From Suttonella ornithocola (GTDB lineage Bacteria > Pseudomonadota > Gammaproteobacteria > Cardiobacteriales > Cardiobacteriaceae), in NCBI RefSeq assembly GCF_001889065.1, contig NZ_LWHB01000063.1, forward strand, positions 1 through 13,884: a DNA stretch of 13,884 nt, read 5' to 3'. The notes beneath the pieces are model-generated. The model was not told where the DNA came from and searched no databases. It was given only the letters and a program-made list of their open reading frames with translations. The translations under genes and the position numbers were made by a program. Below are positions 1 to 6,361 of this stretch, in pieces (position 1 is the stretch's first letter; every line of letters begins with the position of its first letter).

Positions 1-404
1 ATCTCATGCCCATGCTCTTCAATGATTGCTTGAATATCACTGCGTTTATGAAAAGCGGCATTGTCCATGACAATTACACTGTTTAGGTAACTCAGGTAAC
101 AGTGCTTCTCTCACCCAATGAGAGAAAATATCGCTGTTAATAGAACCATCATATAAGCGTAAGGCAAACAATTCTCCATTGATAATGGCTCCAATCGCAT
201 TGCTCTGGTTCTTTAAATGCCAGTTATCACTTCCATGACAAACTTCTCCTTTTGTGCTGTAGCCATAAGGTCTATGAGCAAAGGCTTTAAAACCACATTC
301 ATCAAGATAGACTATCGGTTTGTCTTGAGCGGTCTTATCCACTATTTGTTCTTGAAAGTGCTCTCTTTTCTCTGTGTCGGCTTTTGGATGTTGGTTAATC
401 TTTT
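1..404 (-). pseudogene. IS630 transposase orfB (DDE catalytic half), frameshifted and cut by window edge
   Basis: This is the catalytic half of the transposase. The first catalytic Asp is visible in VYLDECGF. Compared with the right-hand copy, the A5 run before the second Asp motif is A3 here (complement of 82-84). This 2-nt deletion changes the frame after LLPELPK and leads to a stop near base 46. The DNA for the VMDNAAFH motif is still present at about 45-70 but in another frame. The catalytic Glu motif lies outside the window. The frame is normally entered by -1 slippage from orfA. A GTG at 340-342 overlaps the orfA stop by one base (TAGTG) and could give independent initiation. I infer that this copy cannot make a full transposase unless the lesion is bypassed. 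Confidence 0.8.
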
Positions 405-698
405 TTTATGCGTTATCTTTAGTCGCTTTAGAGCATAACAAATCGCTGATTGCGAGCAATTAAAACGTCTAGCGCTTTCCCATTGGTAATCATCGGGATA
501 CTGCTCAATATCCTTAAGCAAGGCTTCATCATCAATCTTTGAGGGCTTACGCTCAGTAAAGCCTTTAGGATGGGGATTTTTAATCCAGCTATAGACGGTG
601 AATTTGCTGATCTTGTAGCGCTTTGCAACAGCGCGCCAAGTTTCTCCATTAGCAATATCGTTAAGAATTTTCTGTCGGAATTGGCTACAGTAGGTCAT
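342..698 (-). CDS. IS630 transposase orfA (helix-turn-helix DNA-binding half)
   Basis: This 118-residue protein is the N-terminal DNA-binding part of an IS630-type transposase. It starts MTYCSQFRQKILNDI and contains helix-turn-helix segments around WRAVAKRYKISKFTVYSWIK (about residues 21-40) and a second one around ARRFNCSQSAICYALKRL (about 76-93). That pair matches the paired N-terminal HTH of IS630/Tc1 transposases. The reading frame is intact here, whereas the right-hand copy has a 1-nt insertion near its start. In the zero frame it ends at TAG (342-344). A 7-A run followed by G near residue 97 would let ribosomes move to the -1 frame and make the orfA-orfB fusion. Confidence 0.85.
   Translation of the reverse strand: MTYCSQFRQKILNDIANGETWRAVAKRYKISKFTVYSWIKNPHPKGFTERKPSKIDDEALLKDIEQYPDDYQWESARRFNCSQSAICYALKRLKITHKKRLTNIQKPTQRKESTFKNK
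400..407 (-). promoter_or_regulatory. A7G slippery run for -1 frameshifting, left IS630 copy
   Basis: The complement of 401-407 is seven A, followed by G at 400, inside the orfA codons for His-Lys-Lys-Arg. Moving to the -1 frame joins orfA directly to orfB without a stop, giving the linker KKKINQHPKADTEKREHFQEQ before the DDE core. IS630-family members are known to use such A-rich slippage sites. That slippage happens here is inferred. Confidence 0.65.
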
Positions 699-780
699 AG
701 GATATGCTCAGTTTGTTTTTGATAATTCTACTACAAGTTGTTCTTTATATCTGCTTTGGATAGATTGGATTATAAGTGAT

Positions 781-1242
781 TTGACTATATCCCAATCCTT
801 TTCCCAATGCATCAATATTAAAACGCTTTCAGCAAAATTTGAGGCGGCTTATTGGAGAGAAGCGGTTTATCAAGCCGGAAATTTATTACAAATGGAAGGA
901 TATTGTACTGAGCAATATATCCGCGCAATAGAAGAAAGTATTGAAAGATTTGGTTCTTATGTTGTTATTGCGCCGGGTGTAGCTATTCCACATGCCCGCG
1001 TAGAGAAAGGCAGCTTAAAAACAGGTGCTTCTATCGTTACCTTAGAAACCCCCCGAAGGTTTGGTAGCAAAGATAATGATCCTGTTGATATTGTGATTGC
1101 CTTTTCAGCGATTGATAAGAATAGTCATCTTAAAATGTTGCAAAAAATTGCTTTGCTTATTGATAATGCTACTGCATTAAAAGCGATTCGGGCGGCGCAA
1201 AGCAATGAAGCATTATTGACTGCTATTCAATCGGCTATATAA
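781..1242 (+). CDS. PTS EIIA domain protein, ascorbate (UlaC/SgaA) type, start altered by IS630
   Basis: This is a single-domain phosphotransferase-system EIIA of the mannitol/fructose/ascorbate fold. It accepts phosphate from HPr and passes it to an EIIB partner in the cytoplasm. The block RFGSYVVIAPGVAIPHARVE (residues 56-75) with active-site His71 and the following DNDPVDIVIAF resemble E. coli UlaC (from memory) more than PtsN. No EIIB or EIIC gene is seen nearby. The only in-frame start matching family length is TTG at 781, which lies inside the IS630 terminal repeat, so the first three codons are IS-derived. No convincing ribosome-binding site precedes it, and the first in-frame ATG (892) would remove about 37 residues. 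The rest of the frame is intact. The native start was probably lost when the IS landed, so the gene may be silent, or expressed weakly from the IS-provided start. Confidence 0.75.
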   Translation: MTISQSFSQCINIKTLSAKFEAAYWREAVYQAGNLLQMEGYCTEQYIRAIEESIERFGSYVVIAPGVAIPHARVEKGSLKTGASIVTLETPRRFGSKDNDPVDIVIAFSAIDKNSHLKMLQKIALLIDNATALKAIRAAQSNEALLTAIQSAI

Positions 1243-1275
1243 ATTGAGATAATGTTTTTTATCTCAATATTCTTT
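1243..1275 (+). terminator. Rho-independent terminator after the EIIA gene
   Basis: A perfect 10-bp inverted repeat (ATTGAGATAA / TTATCTCAAT) with a 6-nt loop starts right after the EIIA stop codon and is followed by the T-rich ATTCTTT. It separates EIIA from the gyrB promoter. The stem is AT-rich and the T tract is interrupted, so its efficiency is uncertain. Confidence 0.65.
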
Positions 1276-1331
1276 ATCTGATATTTTTAAGCTATTTGGT
1301 TTTTCTGAATGCCGTTAAAAACGGTTCAATA

Positions 1332-1340
1332 TGTTATAAT
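1332..1340 (+). promoter_or_regulatory. Probable gyrB promoter, extended -10
   Basis: TGTTATAAT at 1332-1340 combines a consensus TATAAT with the TGN extension and lies 37 bp before the gyrB start. No good -35 box is present at 16-18 bp; the position is taken by a small CCGTT/AACGG hairpin (1312-1324). Extended -10 promoters can work without a -35 box. Confidence 0.6.
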
Positions 1341-1377
1341 TCCGTCTTCAATTTAAGTTAAGTAGAACGGAAACCTC

Positions 1378-3774
1378 ATGAGCTATGATTCCTCCAGCAT
1401 CCGCGTCTTAAAAGGCTTGGAAGCCGTCCGTACCCGTCCCGGAATGTATATTGGTAATACCGATGATGGCAGTGGTTTGCATCATATGGTGTTTGAGGTA
1501 GTTGATAATGCAGTGGATGAAGCATTAGCTGGTTATTGTACGGAAATCAATGTGATTATTCATCAAGATGAATCTATTACTGTTAGAGATAATGGACGAG
1601 GTATTCCTGTTGATATTCATGCCGAGGAAGGGCGTAGCGCTGCGGAAGTAATTCTGACAGTTTTACACGCGGGTGGAAAATTTGATGCGAGTTCTTATAA
1701 AGTTTCTGGTGGCTTGCATGGTGTAGGGGTTTCTGTTGTCAATGCTTTATCAGAAAGATTAGAGCTCACAATTTGGCGAGAGGGGAAAATCCATAAACAA
1801 ATCTATATTCATGGTGAGCCGCAAGCACCATTAACCGTTGTTGGAGAAACAGAGCAAACTGGAACAGAAATCCGATTTTTGGCTAGCACAGATACTTTTG
1901 GAACGGTTCAATTTGATTACGCAATTTTAGCTAAACGTTTGCAAGAGCTTTCTTTCTTAAATGCGGGTGTTCGTATTGTCTTAACAGATGAACGTAGCGA
2001 TAAACAAGAAGTTTTTGAATATGAGGGCGGTATTAAAGCATTTACGGCGTACTTAAACCGAAATAAGACCCCTATTCATGAAACCATTTTTTGCTGTAGT
2101 ACAGAAAAAGAAGAAGTGATTGTCGATATTTCTTTGCAGTGGAATGATTCCTATCAAGAAAATGTATATTGTTTTACCAATAATATTCCGCAAAGAGATG
2201 GTGGAACGCATTTAGAAGGGTTTCGAATGGCGATGACGCGTACCCTTAACTCCTATATGGAAGAAGAAGGCTTATTAAAGAAAGCCAAAATTTCGACCAG
2301 TGGAGATGATGCGCGTGAAGGATTAACGGCGGTTGTTTCCGTTAAAGTCCCAGACCCTAAATTTAGCTCACAAACCAAAGATAAATTGGTTTCAAGTGAA
2401 GTAAAAAGCATTGTGAGCAGTGTGTTGGGTGAAAAACTGAAAGAGTTTTTATTAGAAAATCCAGCAGAAGCTAAAATTATCGTTAATAAAATTGTTGATG
2501 CTGCGCGTGCAAGAGAAGCAGCGCGTAAAGCGCGAGAAATGACCCGTCGTAAAGACGTATTAGACATCGCAGGATTACCGGGCAAATTAGCAGACTGCCA
2601 AGAAAAAGATCCCGCACTTTCTGAAATATTCTTAGTGGAAGGGGATAGTGCTGGTGGTAGCGCAAAACAAGGACGCAATCGAAAATTTCAAGCCATTTTG
2701 CCTTTGAAAGGAAAAATTTTGAATGTTGAGAAAGCTCGTTTCGATAAAATGCTGGGTTCTGCAGAAATTGGTACGCTGATTACCGCTTTGGGTACAGGCA
2801 TCGGGAAAGAAGATTTTAATCCTGATAAATTGCGTTATCATCGTATTATTATTATGACGGATGCGGATGTGGATGGTGCGCATATTCGTACGCTTTTATT
2901 AACTTTCTTCTATCGTCAAATGCCAGAATTGGTTGAAAGAGGGCATATTTATATTGCACAACCGCCTTTGTATAAAGTCAAAAAAGGTCGCCAAAGCCAA
3001 TATATCAAAGATGATCATGAACTTAACGAGCTGCTGTTAACTCAAACTTTGGATGATGCTGCCTTGCATGTTTCTAAAGATGCGCCTGCCATTAGTAAAG
3101 CGGCTTTTGAAAAACTTGCTAGAGATTATCTTCAATTAGAAAAGCTCATTGATAGACTTTCACATCGCTATGATCGCCGTATTCTAAAAGCGCTTATCGA
3201 AACTTCGCGTTTAGAAAGAGCATTTTTTGAAGATAAAAAAGCGTTGCAAACATGGATTGAGGATTATCAAAGCCATCTAAATCGTTATAGTGAGCCTGGT
3301 ATTTGTTTGACTGCTGAATTAGTTGGAGAAGAAGTGCCGAGAATTCATATTCGCATTAGTCAGCATGCCAACGATACGCATAATTATTTTGATGCAAATT
3401 TTGCCGATAGTCCTGAATACAAAAAAATTATAGAGTTCGGGCAGCAAATCAATGGTTTGCTTCAAGAAGGGGCATATTTTGAGAATACCAAAAATCGTTT
3501 TGAAGTCCGTTATTTTAGTGAGGTCATGACAGCACTTTTCTCCGAGGGCAAAAAAGCGTATGAAATCCAACGCTATAAAGGTTTGGGGGAAATGAATCCA
3601 GAGCAGCTTTGGGAAACAACTTTAGACCCAGAAGTGCGCCGCATGTTGCAAGTAAAAGTGCAAGATGCCATGGCGGCAGATGAAGTGTTTACTATGCTAA
3701 TGGGAGAGGAAGTTGAACCTCGCCGCGCTTTTATCGAGGAAAATGCTATTAGAGCCGGTAATATTGATATTTAA
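1378..3774 (+). CDS. gyrB: DNA gyrase subunit B
   Basis: This is the ATPase subunit of DNA gyrase, which with GyrA introduces negative supercoils using ATP. At 798 residues it is close to E. coli GyrB (804). The GHKL ATPase domain shows FEVVDNAVDEA (catalytic Glu40, Asn44), DNGRGIP (71-77), HAGGKF (97-102) and GGLHGVG (111-117). The transducer loop has QTK (332-334). The TOPRIM domain has EGDSAGGSAKQGRNRK (421-436) and the Mg-binding DADVDG (495-500). A Gram-negative-type insertion follows (about 550-720), then RYKGLGEMNPEQLWETTLD near the C-terminus. These features and the length distinguish it from ParE. The ATG at 1378 gives the family N-terminus, with a weak AACGGA upstream. The usual recF/dnaN neighbours are absent: the upstream gene is a PTS EIIA and bioD follows after 21 bp. 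Asp423 and Lys444 correspond to the quinolone-relevant E. coli Asp426 and Lys447 and are unchanged. Confidence 0.97.
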   Translation: MSYDSSSIRVLKGLEAVRTRPGMYIGNTDDGSGLHHMVFEVVDNAVDEALAGYCTEINVIIHQDESITVRDNGRGIPVDIHAEEGRSAAEVILTVLHAGGKFDASSYKVSGGLHGVGVSVVNALSERLELTIWREGKIHKQIYIHGEPQAPLTVVGETEQTGTEIRFLASTDTFGTVQFDYAILAKRLQELSFLNAGVRIVLTDERSDKQEVFEYEGGIKAFTAYLNRNKTPIHETIFCCSTEKEEVIVDISLQWNDSYQENVYCFTNNIPQRDGGTHLEGFRMAMTRTLNSYMEEEGLLKKAKISTSGDDAREGLTAVVSVKVPDPKFSSQTKDKLVSSEVKSIVSSVLGEKLKEFLLENPAEAKIIVNKIVDAARAREAARKAREMTRRKDVLDIAGLPGKLADCQEKDPALSEIFLVEGDSAGGSAKQGRNRKFQAILPLKGKILNVEKARFDKMLGSAEIGTLITALGTGIGKEDFNPDKLRYHRIIIMTDADVDGAHIRTLLLTFFYRQMPELVERGHIYIAQPPLYKVKKGRQSQYIKDDHELNELLLTQTLDDAALHVSKDAPAISKAAFEKLARDYLQLEKLIDRLSHRYDRRILKALIETSRLERAFFEDKKALQTWIEDYQSHLNRYSEPGICLTAELVGEEVPRIHIRISQHANDTHNYFDANFADSPEYKKIIEFGQQINGLLQEGAYFENTKNRFEVRYFSEVMTALFSEGKKAYEIQRYKGLGEMNPEQLWETTLDPEVRRMLQVKVQDAMAADEVFTMLMGEEVEPRRAFIEENAIRAGNIDI

Positions 3775-3795
3775 GCAATAATTTAACCTACACAA

Positions 3796-4482
3796 ATGAC
3801 AAAAGTTTTTTTTATTAGCGGGATTGATACTGAGATAGGAAAAACGTATGTAACAGGTACGTTGCTGCGAGCGCTGATAGCAAAAAATATTTCTGCCAGT
3901 AGTTTTAAATTGGTGCAAACGGGTGGACAAGAAGGGCAGATAAGCGAAGACATTCTTGTTCATCGACAGCTAAGCAGTGTAAAACCAACCGCATTAGATA
4001 TTAATGGTGAAAGTGTGGGGATGCAGTTTTCTTTGCCTGCTTCTCCTCATTTGGCTGCCGCGGTAGAAAAGGCTTCTATTGATACGACTTTTCTCGCTCA
4101 TCGCTTATCTGATTATATAGAGAAAATTCAGGCTGAAATGGTTTTTTGTGAAGGCGCGGGAGGAATATTTGTTCCGCTCAATACATCTGAATTAACCATT
4201 GACTTTATACAAAAAGAACAGCTTTCACTAATTTTAGTAACTAGTGCAAAATTAGGTAGTTTGAGTCAGACCATTGCTTGTTTGGAGGCATTAGCAGCAC
4301 GTCAGTACTTGCCCGTTGCATTAATTTATAATCCATATCCGCAACAAGAAAAAGCCATTTTGCAAGATAGTGAACAATTTTTGCGGACGTACTGTAAACA
4401 GCATTATCCAGCGGTTAAATGCTTATCTTTATATGAATGCCAAAATGGTACTAGCTTATATAAATGGTTCAGTGAAATATAA
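3796..4482 (+). CDS. bioD: ATP-dependent dethiobiotin synthetase
   Basis: BioD makes dethiobiotin from 7,8-diaminononanoate, CO2 and ATP, the penultimate step of biotin synthesis in the cytoplasm. The 228-residue protein shows the family P-loop GIDTEIGKT (9-17), Lys38 in the KLVQTG segment that matches the substrate-binding KPVxSG region, LPASPHLAAA (80-89), and the second nucleotide-loop motif CEGAGGIFVPL (118-128). Length is close to E. coli BioD (about 225). The ATG at 3796 puts the P-loop at the expected place, but no Shine-Dalgarno sequence is visible. It follows gyrB by 21 bp with no terminator between, so it is probably co-transcribed with it. No other bio gene is in the window. The segment after about residue 135 is more divergent than the core; alternative assignments within the same P-loop fold are unlikely given the motif set. 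Confidence 0.9.
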   Translation: MTKVFFISGIDTEIGKTYVTGTLLRALIAKNISASSFKLVQTGGQEGQISEDILVHRQLSSVKPTALDINGESVGMQFSLPASPHLAAAVEKASIDTTFLAHRLSDYIEKIQAEMVFCEGAGGIFVPLNTSELTIDFIQKEQLSLILVTSAKLGSLSQTIACLEALAARQYLPVALIYNPYPQQEKAILQDSEQFLRTYCKQHYPAVKCLSLYECQNGTSLYKWFSEI

Positions 4483-4842
4483 ATATTCATAATGATAGTG
4501 ATTTAACTTAAAAATAAAATCCTTCATTAATACGCATATATCTTACATCCAGATGCTTGTTAAGCGGCTAACTTAATTTTTAGACTTAGGTGGTTAGTTC
4601 GCTTCAAAGCACATCTTTTTTATCTAAGCCTAACAAAAATGTTCTAGCTGCTTCATTATATGCATCACAAGAGGAAAAGTAATCTGTAATATTGTGGCAA
4701 AATTTCTAACTTTTGAGCTAGAAGGTTCGTAAAAAGTCTCATGTAATGGTTTTTCTAGATTATCTCTTTCTATCTTGCAGCTATTGTTTTAAAGCTAAAT
4801 GACTATAATTACTTGATGATTTTGATTAAATTTAAAAGAAAA
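4483..4842. other. AT-rich non-coding stretch, no gene recognised
   Basis: About 360 bases between bioD and the small minus-strand ORF have no convincing gene on either strand and are dense in stops. An imperfect inverted repeat (AAGCGGCTAAC at 4562-4572 and GTTAGTTCGCTT at 4593-4604) could form a hairpin downstream of bioD but lacks a T tract. The stretch looks like decayed or insertion-scarred spacer DNA. Confidence 0.5.
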
Positions 4843-5103
4843 TTATTTTTCTTCTTTGTGTAATTTCTTGTTAATAATATTAAGTAATCTAATAACAACA
4901 AAAAATTGGATGAAAGTAATAATAGAAAAGAAAATTGTCCATAATGTTATCTTGAAAATTCCATAATATGAATAATCTAATAATACATTTTCTATCATTC
5001 CCCAAATAAATATACTTAATATAACTTTATAAGCAGACTTACTACGCTTATACGAGTCGAATAATTCTGATTTTTGGTTTCGGTATTTTTTATATTTATG
5101 CAA
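4843..5103 (-). CDS. Small putative membrane protein, uncertain
   Basis: This 86-codon ORF is not recognised. It is basic at both ends (KYKKYRNQK... and NKKLHKEEK) with two hydrophobic stretches, about residues 27-48 and 51-74, as expected for a two-helix inner-membrane protein. That pattern argues somewhat against a chance frame. Codon use is very AT-rich compared with gyrB or the mre genes. The only plausible start is TTG at 5101-5103, without a clear ribosome-binding site. The frame stays open upstream to the IS630 end at 5130. If the IS is removed in silico at its TA target, a TAG stop appears just upstream, so truncation by the IS is not proven. It could be a decayed gene remnant or an accessory gene of unknown role. 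Confidence 0.35.
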   Translation of the reverse strand: MHKYKKYRNQKSELFDSYKRSKSAYKVILSIFIWGMIENVLLDYSYYGIFKITLWTIFFSIITFIQFFVVIRLLNIINKKLHKEEK

Positions 5104-5196
5104 ATCATCTGAAACACAGCCAGCAAATATAGTAAAATCACTTAGAATCCAATCTATCCAAAGCAGATATAAAGAACAACTTGTAGTAGAATTATT

Positions 5197-5325
5197 GGTA
5201 GTTGTTTGAAAAGTATGCTAAACATACTCTTACAAAAAATACTTCTTTTAACATATTGATATTCAAATATTTAACTGCCATTGGATTATTTGATAATATT
5301 CCAGCATACTTTTCAAACCACTACC
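5197..5325. mobile_element. 129-bp MITE-like element inside the IS630 leader
   Basis: Comparison with the left IS630 copy shows extra DNA between the IS end and orfA. The inserted unit has 23-bp terminal inverted repeats with one mismatch (5197-5219 and 5303-5325; outer bases GGTAGT, inner bases AAAAGTATGCT). It is flanked by GAATTATT (5189-5196) and GAATTATC (5326-5333); the empty site in the left copy reads GAATTATC once. This fits an 8-bp target duplication with one later change. An 8-bp AT-rich duplication and GG-starting ends would suit an IS1595-like transposase acting in trans, but that family assignment is tentative. The interior is AT-rich. A frame runs through it but I see no protein signature. 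Confidence 0.85.
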
Positions 5326-5355
5326 GAATTATCAAAAACAAACTGAGCATATCCT

Positions 5356-5713
5356 ATGACCTACTGCCAGCCAATTCCGACAGAAAATTCTTAACGATAT
5401 TGCTAATGGAGAAACTTGGCGCGCTGTTGCAAAGCGCTACAAGATCAGCAAATTCACCGTCTATAGCTGGATTAAAAATCCCCATCCTAAAGGCTTTACT
5501 GAGCGTAAGCCCTCAAAGATTGATGATGAAGCCTTGCTTAAGGATATTGAGCAGTATCCCGATGATTACCAATGGGAAAGCGCTAGACGTTTTAATTGCT
5601 CGCAATCAGCGATTTGTTATGCTCTAAAGCGACTAAAGATAACGCATAAAAAAAGATTAACCAACATCCAAAAGCCGACACAGAGCAAAGAGAGCACTTT
5701 CAAGAACAAATAG
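5356..5713 (+). pseudogene. IS630 transposase orfA, frameshifted copy
   Basis: This has the same helix-turn-helix protein as the left copy, but TACTGTAGCC has become TACTGCCAGCC at about 5363-5370, adding one base. From the ATG at 5356 translation gives only about 12 residues before a stop. The rest of the original frame, RQKILNDIANGETW onward, is open to TAG at 5711-5713. The DNA-binding half therefore cannot be made from its own start in this copy. Confidence 0.8.
5648..5655 (+). promoter_or_regulatory. A7G slippery run for -1 frameshifting, right IS630 copy
   Basis: Seven A (5648-5654) followed by G sit at the place where the orfA frame meets the orfB frame, identical to the left copy. 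A -1 shift joins the frames through a stop-free linker. The orfB GTG start of the left copy is GTA here, so in this copy frameshifting would be the main way to translate orfB. Confidence 0.6.
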
Positions 5714-6201
5714 TAGATAAGACCGCTCAAGACAAACCGATAGTCTATCTTGATGAATGTGGTTTTAAAGCCTTTGCTCATAGACCTTATGGCTACAGCA
5801 CAAAAGGAGAAGTTTGTCATGGAAGTGATAACTGGCATTTAAAGAACCAGAGCAATGCGATTGGAGCCATTATCAATGGAGAATTGTTTGCCTTACGCTT
5901 ATATGATGGTTCTATTAACAGCGATATTTTCTCTCATTGGGTGAGAGAAGCACTGTTACCTGAGTTACCTAAAAACAGTGTAATTGTCATGGACAATGCC
6001 GCTTTTCATAAACGCAGTGATATTCAAGCAATCATTGAAGAGCATGGGCATGAGATAGTTTGGTTACCCCCTTATAGTCCAGACTTAAATCCCATTGAAA
6101 AGATGTGGGCTTGGATTAAGCAAATACGCAAAGAATGGCGGATGGATTGTATTGATACTTTATGCTTTTATCTGCTTTGGATTGGGTTGGATTTTAGATG
6201 A
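5653..6201 (+). CDS. IS630 transposase orfB, DD34E catalytic half
   Basis: This frame is open from the slippery site to TGA and contains the full catalytic triad of an IS630/Tc1-type transposase. Asp codon 5752-5754 lies in VYLDECGF, Asp 5992-5994 in SVIVMDNAAFHK, and Glu 6097-6099 in YSPDLNPIEKMWAWIK. The second Asp and the Glu are separated by 34 residues, the DD34E spacing of the family. The C-terminus (RKEWRMDCIDTLCFYLLW) is also typical. It has no good start of its own, so it depends on the -1 shift from orfA, which is frameshifted in this copy. The catalytic part is intact, but a whole transposase is unlikely to be made from this copy alone. Confidence 0.8.
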   Translation, partial: KINQHPKADTEQREHFQEQIVDKTAQDKPIVYLDECGFKAFAHRPYGYSTKGEVCHGSDNWHLKNQSNAIGAIINGELFALRLYDGSINSDIFSHWVREALLPELPKNSVIVMDNAAFHKRSDIQAIIEEHGHEIVWLPPYSPDLNPIEKMWAWIKQIRKEWRMDCIDTLCFYLLWIGLDFR

Positions 6202-6361
6202 TTGCACTATAGCTAAATATAGCTCAATGTCTCTAACTCGCATACAGCATATGCTCGTTTTGCCGCACTGAGGTTAACTGTCTGTGATTCATCAGTTTGT
6301 ATGCAAGCTATAGTCAAAGGCTAATAAAAGAGTTACGGAAATTAGATCGCTATTCCAGTAA

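Larger units (their letters stand above)
1..787 (-). mobile_element. IS630-family insertion sequence, left copy (cut by window edge)
   Basis: This is the 5' (orfA) end and most of the body of an IS630-family element, read on the minus strand; its 3' end lies left of the window. The right boundary is set by the terminal repeat ending in ACTA at 784-787, followed by TA at 788-789, the usual IS630 target dinucleotide. It is nearly identical to the plus-strand copy at 5130-6209: base 1 here corresponds to about base 6056 there. It lacks the 137-bp insertion found in the other copy, so it shows the uninterrupted leader. It carries intact orfA and a frameshifted orfB. It is inserted directly against the EIIA gene at 781-1242. 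Confidence 0.9.
5130..6209 (+). mobile_element. IS630-family insertion sequence, right copy
   Basis: This is a full-length element flanked by TA at 5128-5129 and 6210-6211. Imperfect terminal inverted repeats run about 40 bp from each end; both begin TAGT, and the inner parts share ATCCAAAGCAGATA. Without the 137 bp contributed by an internal MITE-like insertion it would be 943 bp. It encodes orfA (frameshifted) and orfB (intact DDE half). It lies opposite in orientation to the copy at 1-787, so gyrB and bioD sit between inverted copies. Differences from the left copy are few, implying a recent common origin. Confidence 0.9.

Noticed and set aside
217..438. Plus-strand frame opposite the left IS630 orfB (and its mirror at 5617-5838)
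   Set aside because: It is antisense to the transposase genes and appears in both IS copies only because the copies are homologous.
4604..4705. A 33-codon minus-strand reading that looks protein-like (DAYNEAARTFLLGLDKKDVL then stop)
   Set aside because: It is short, has no start codon and is preceded by two in-frame stops; chance or an unidentifiable gene fragment cannot be separated.
5202..5627. 141-codon plus-strand frame starting inside the 129-bp MITE
   Set aside because: It runs through the MITE and then an out-of-frame reading of orfA; no protein signature is visible, and the orfA part is a shadow frame also open in the left copy.
6210..6361. Possible inverted-repeat element between the IS630 end and the IS5-like element (TATAGCT near 6217 and GCTATAG near 6307)
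   Set aside because: The matches are only 7-8 bases and do not extend, so no element can be supported.
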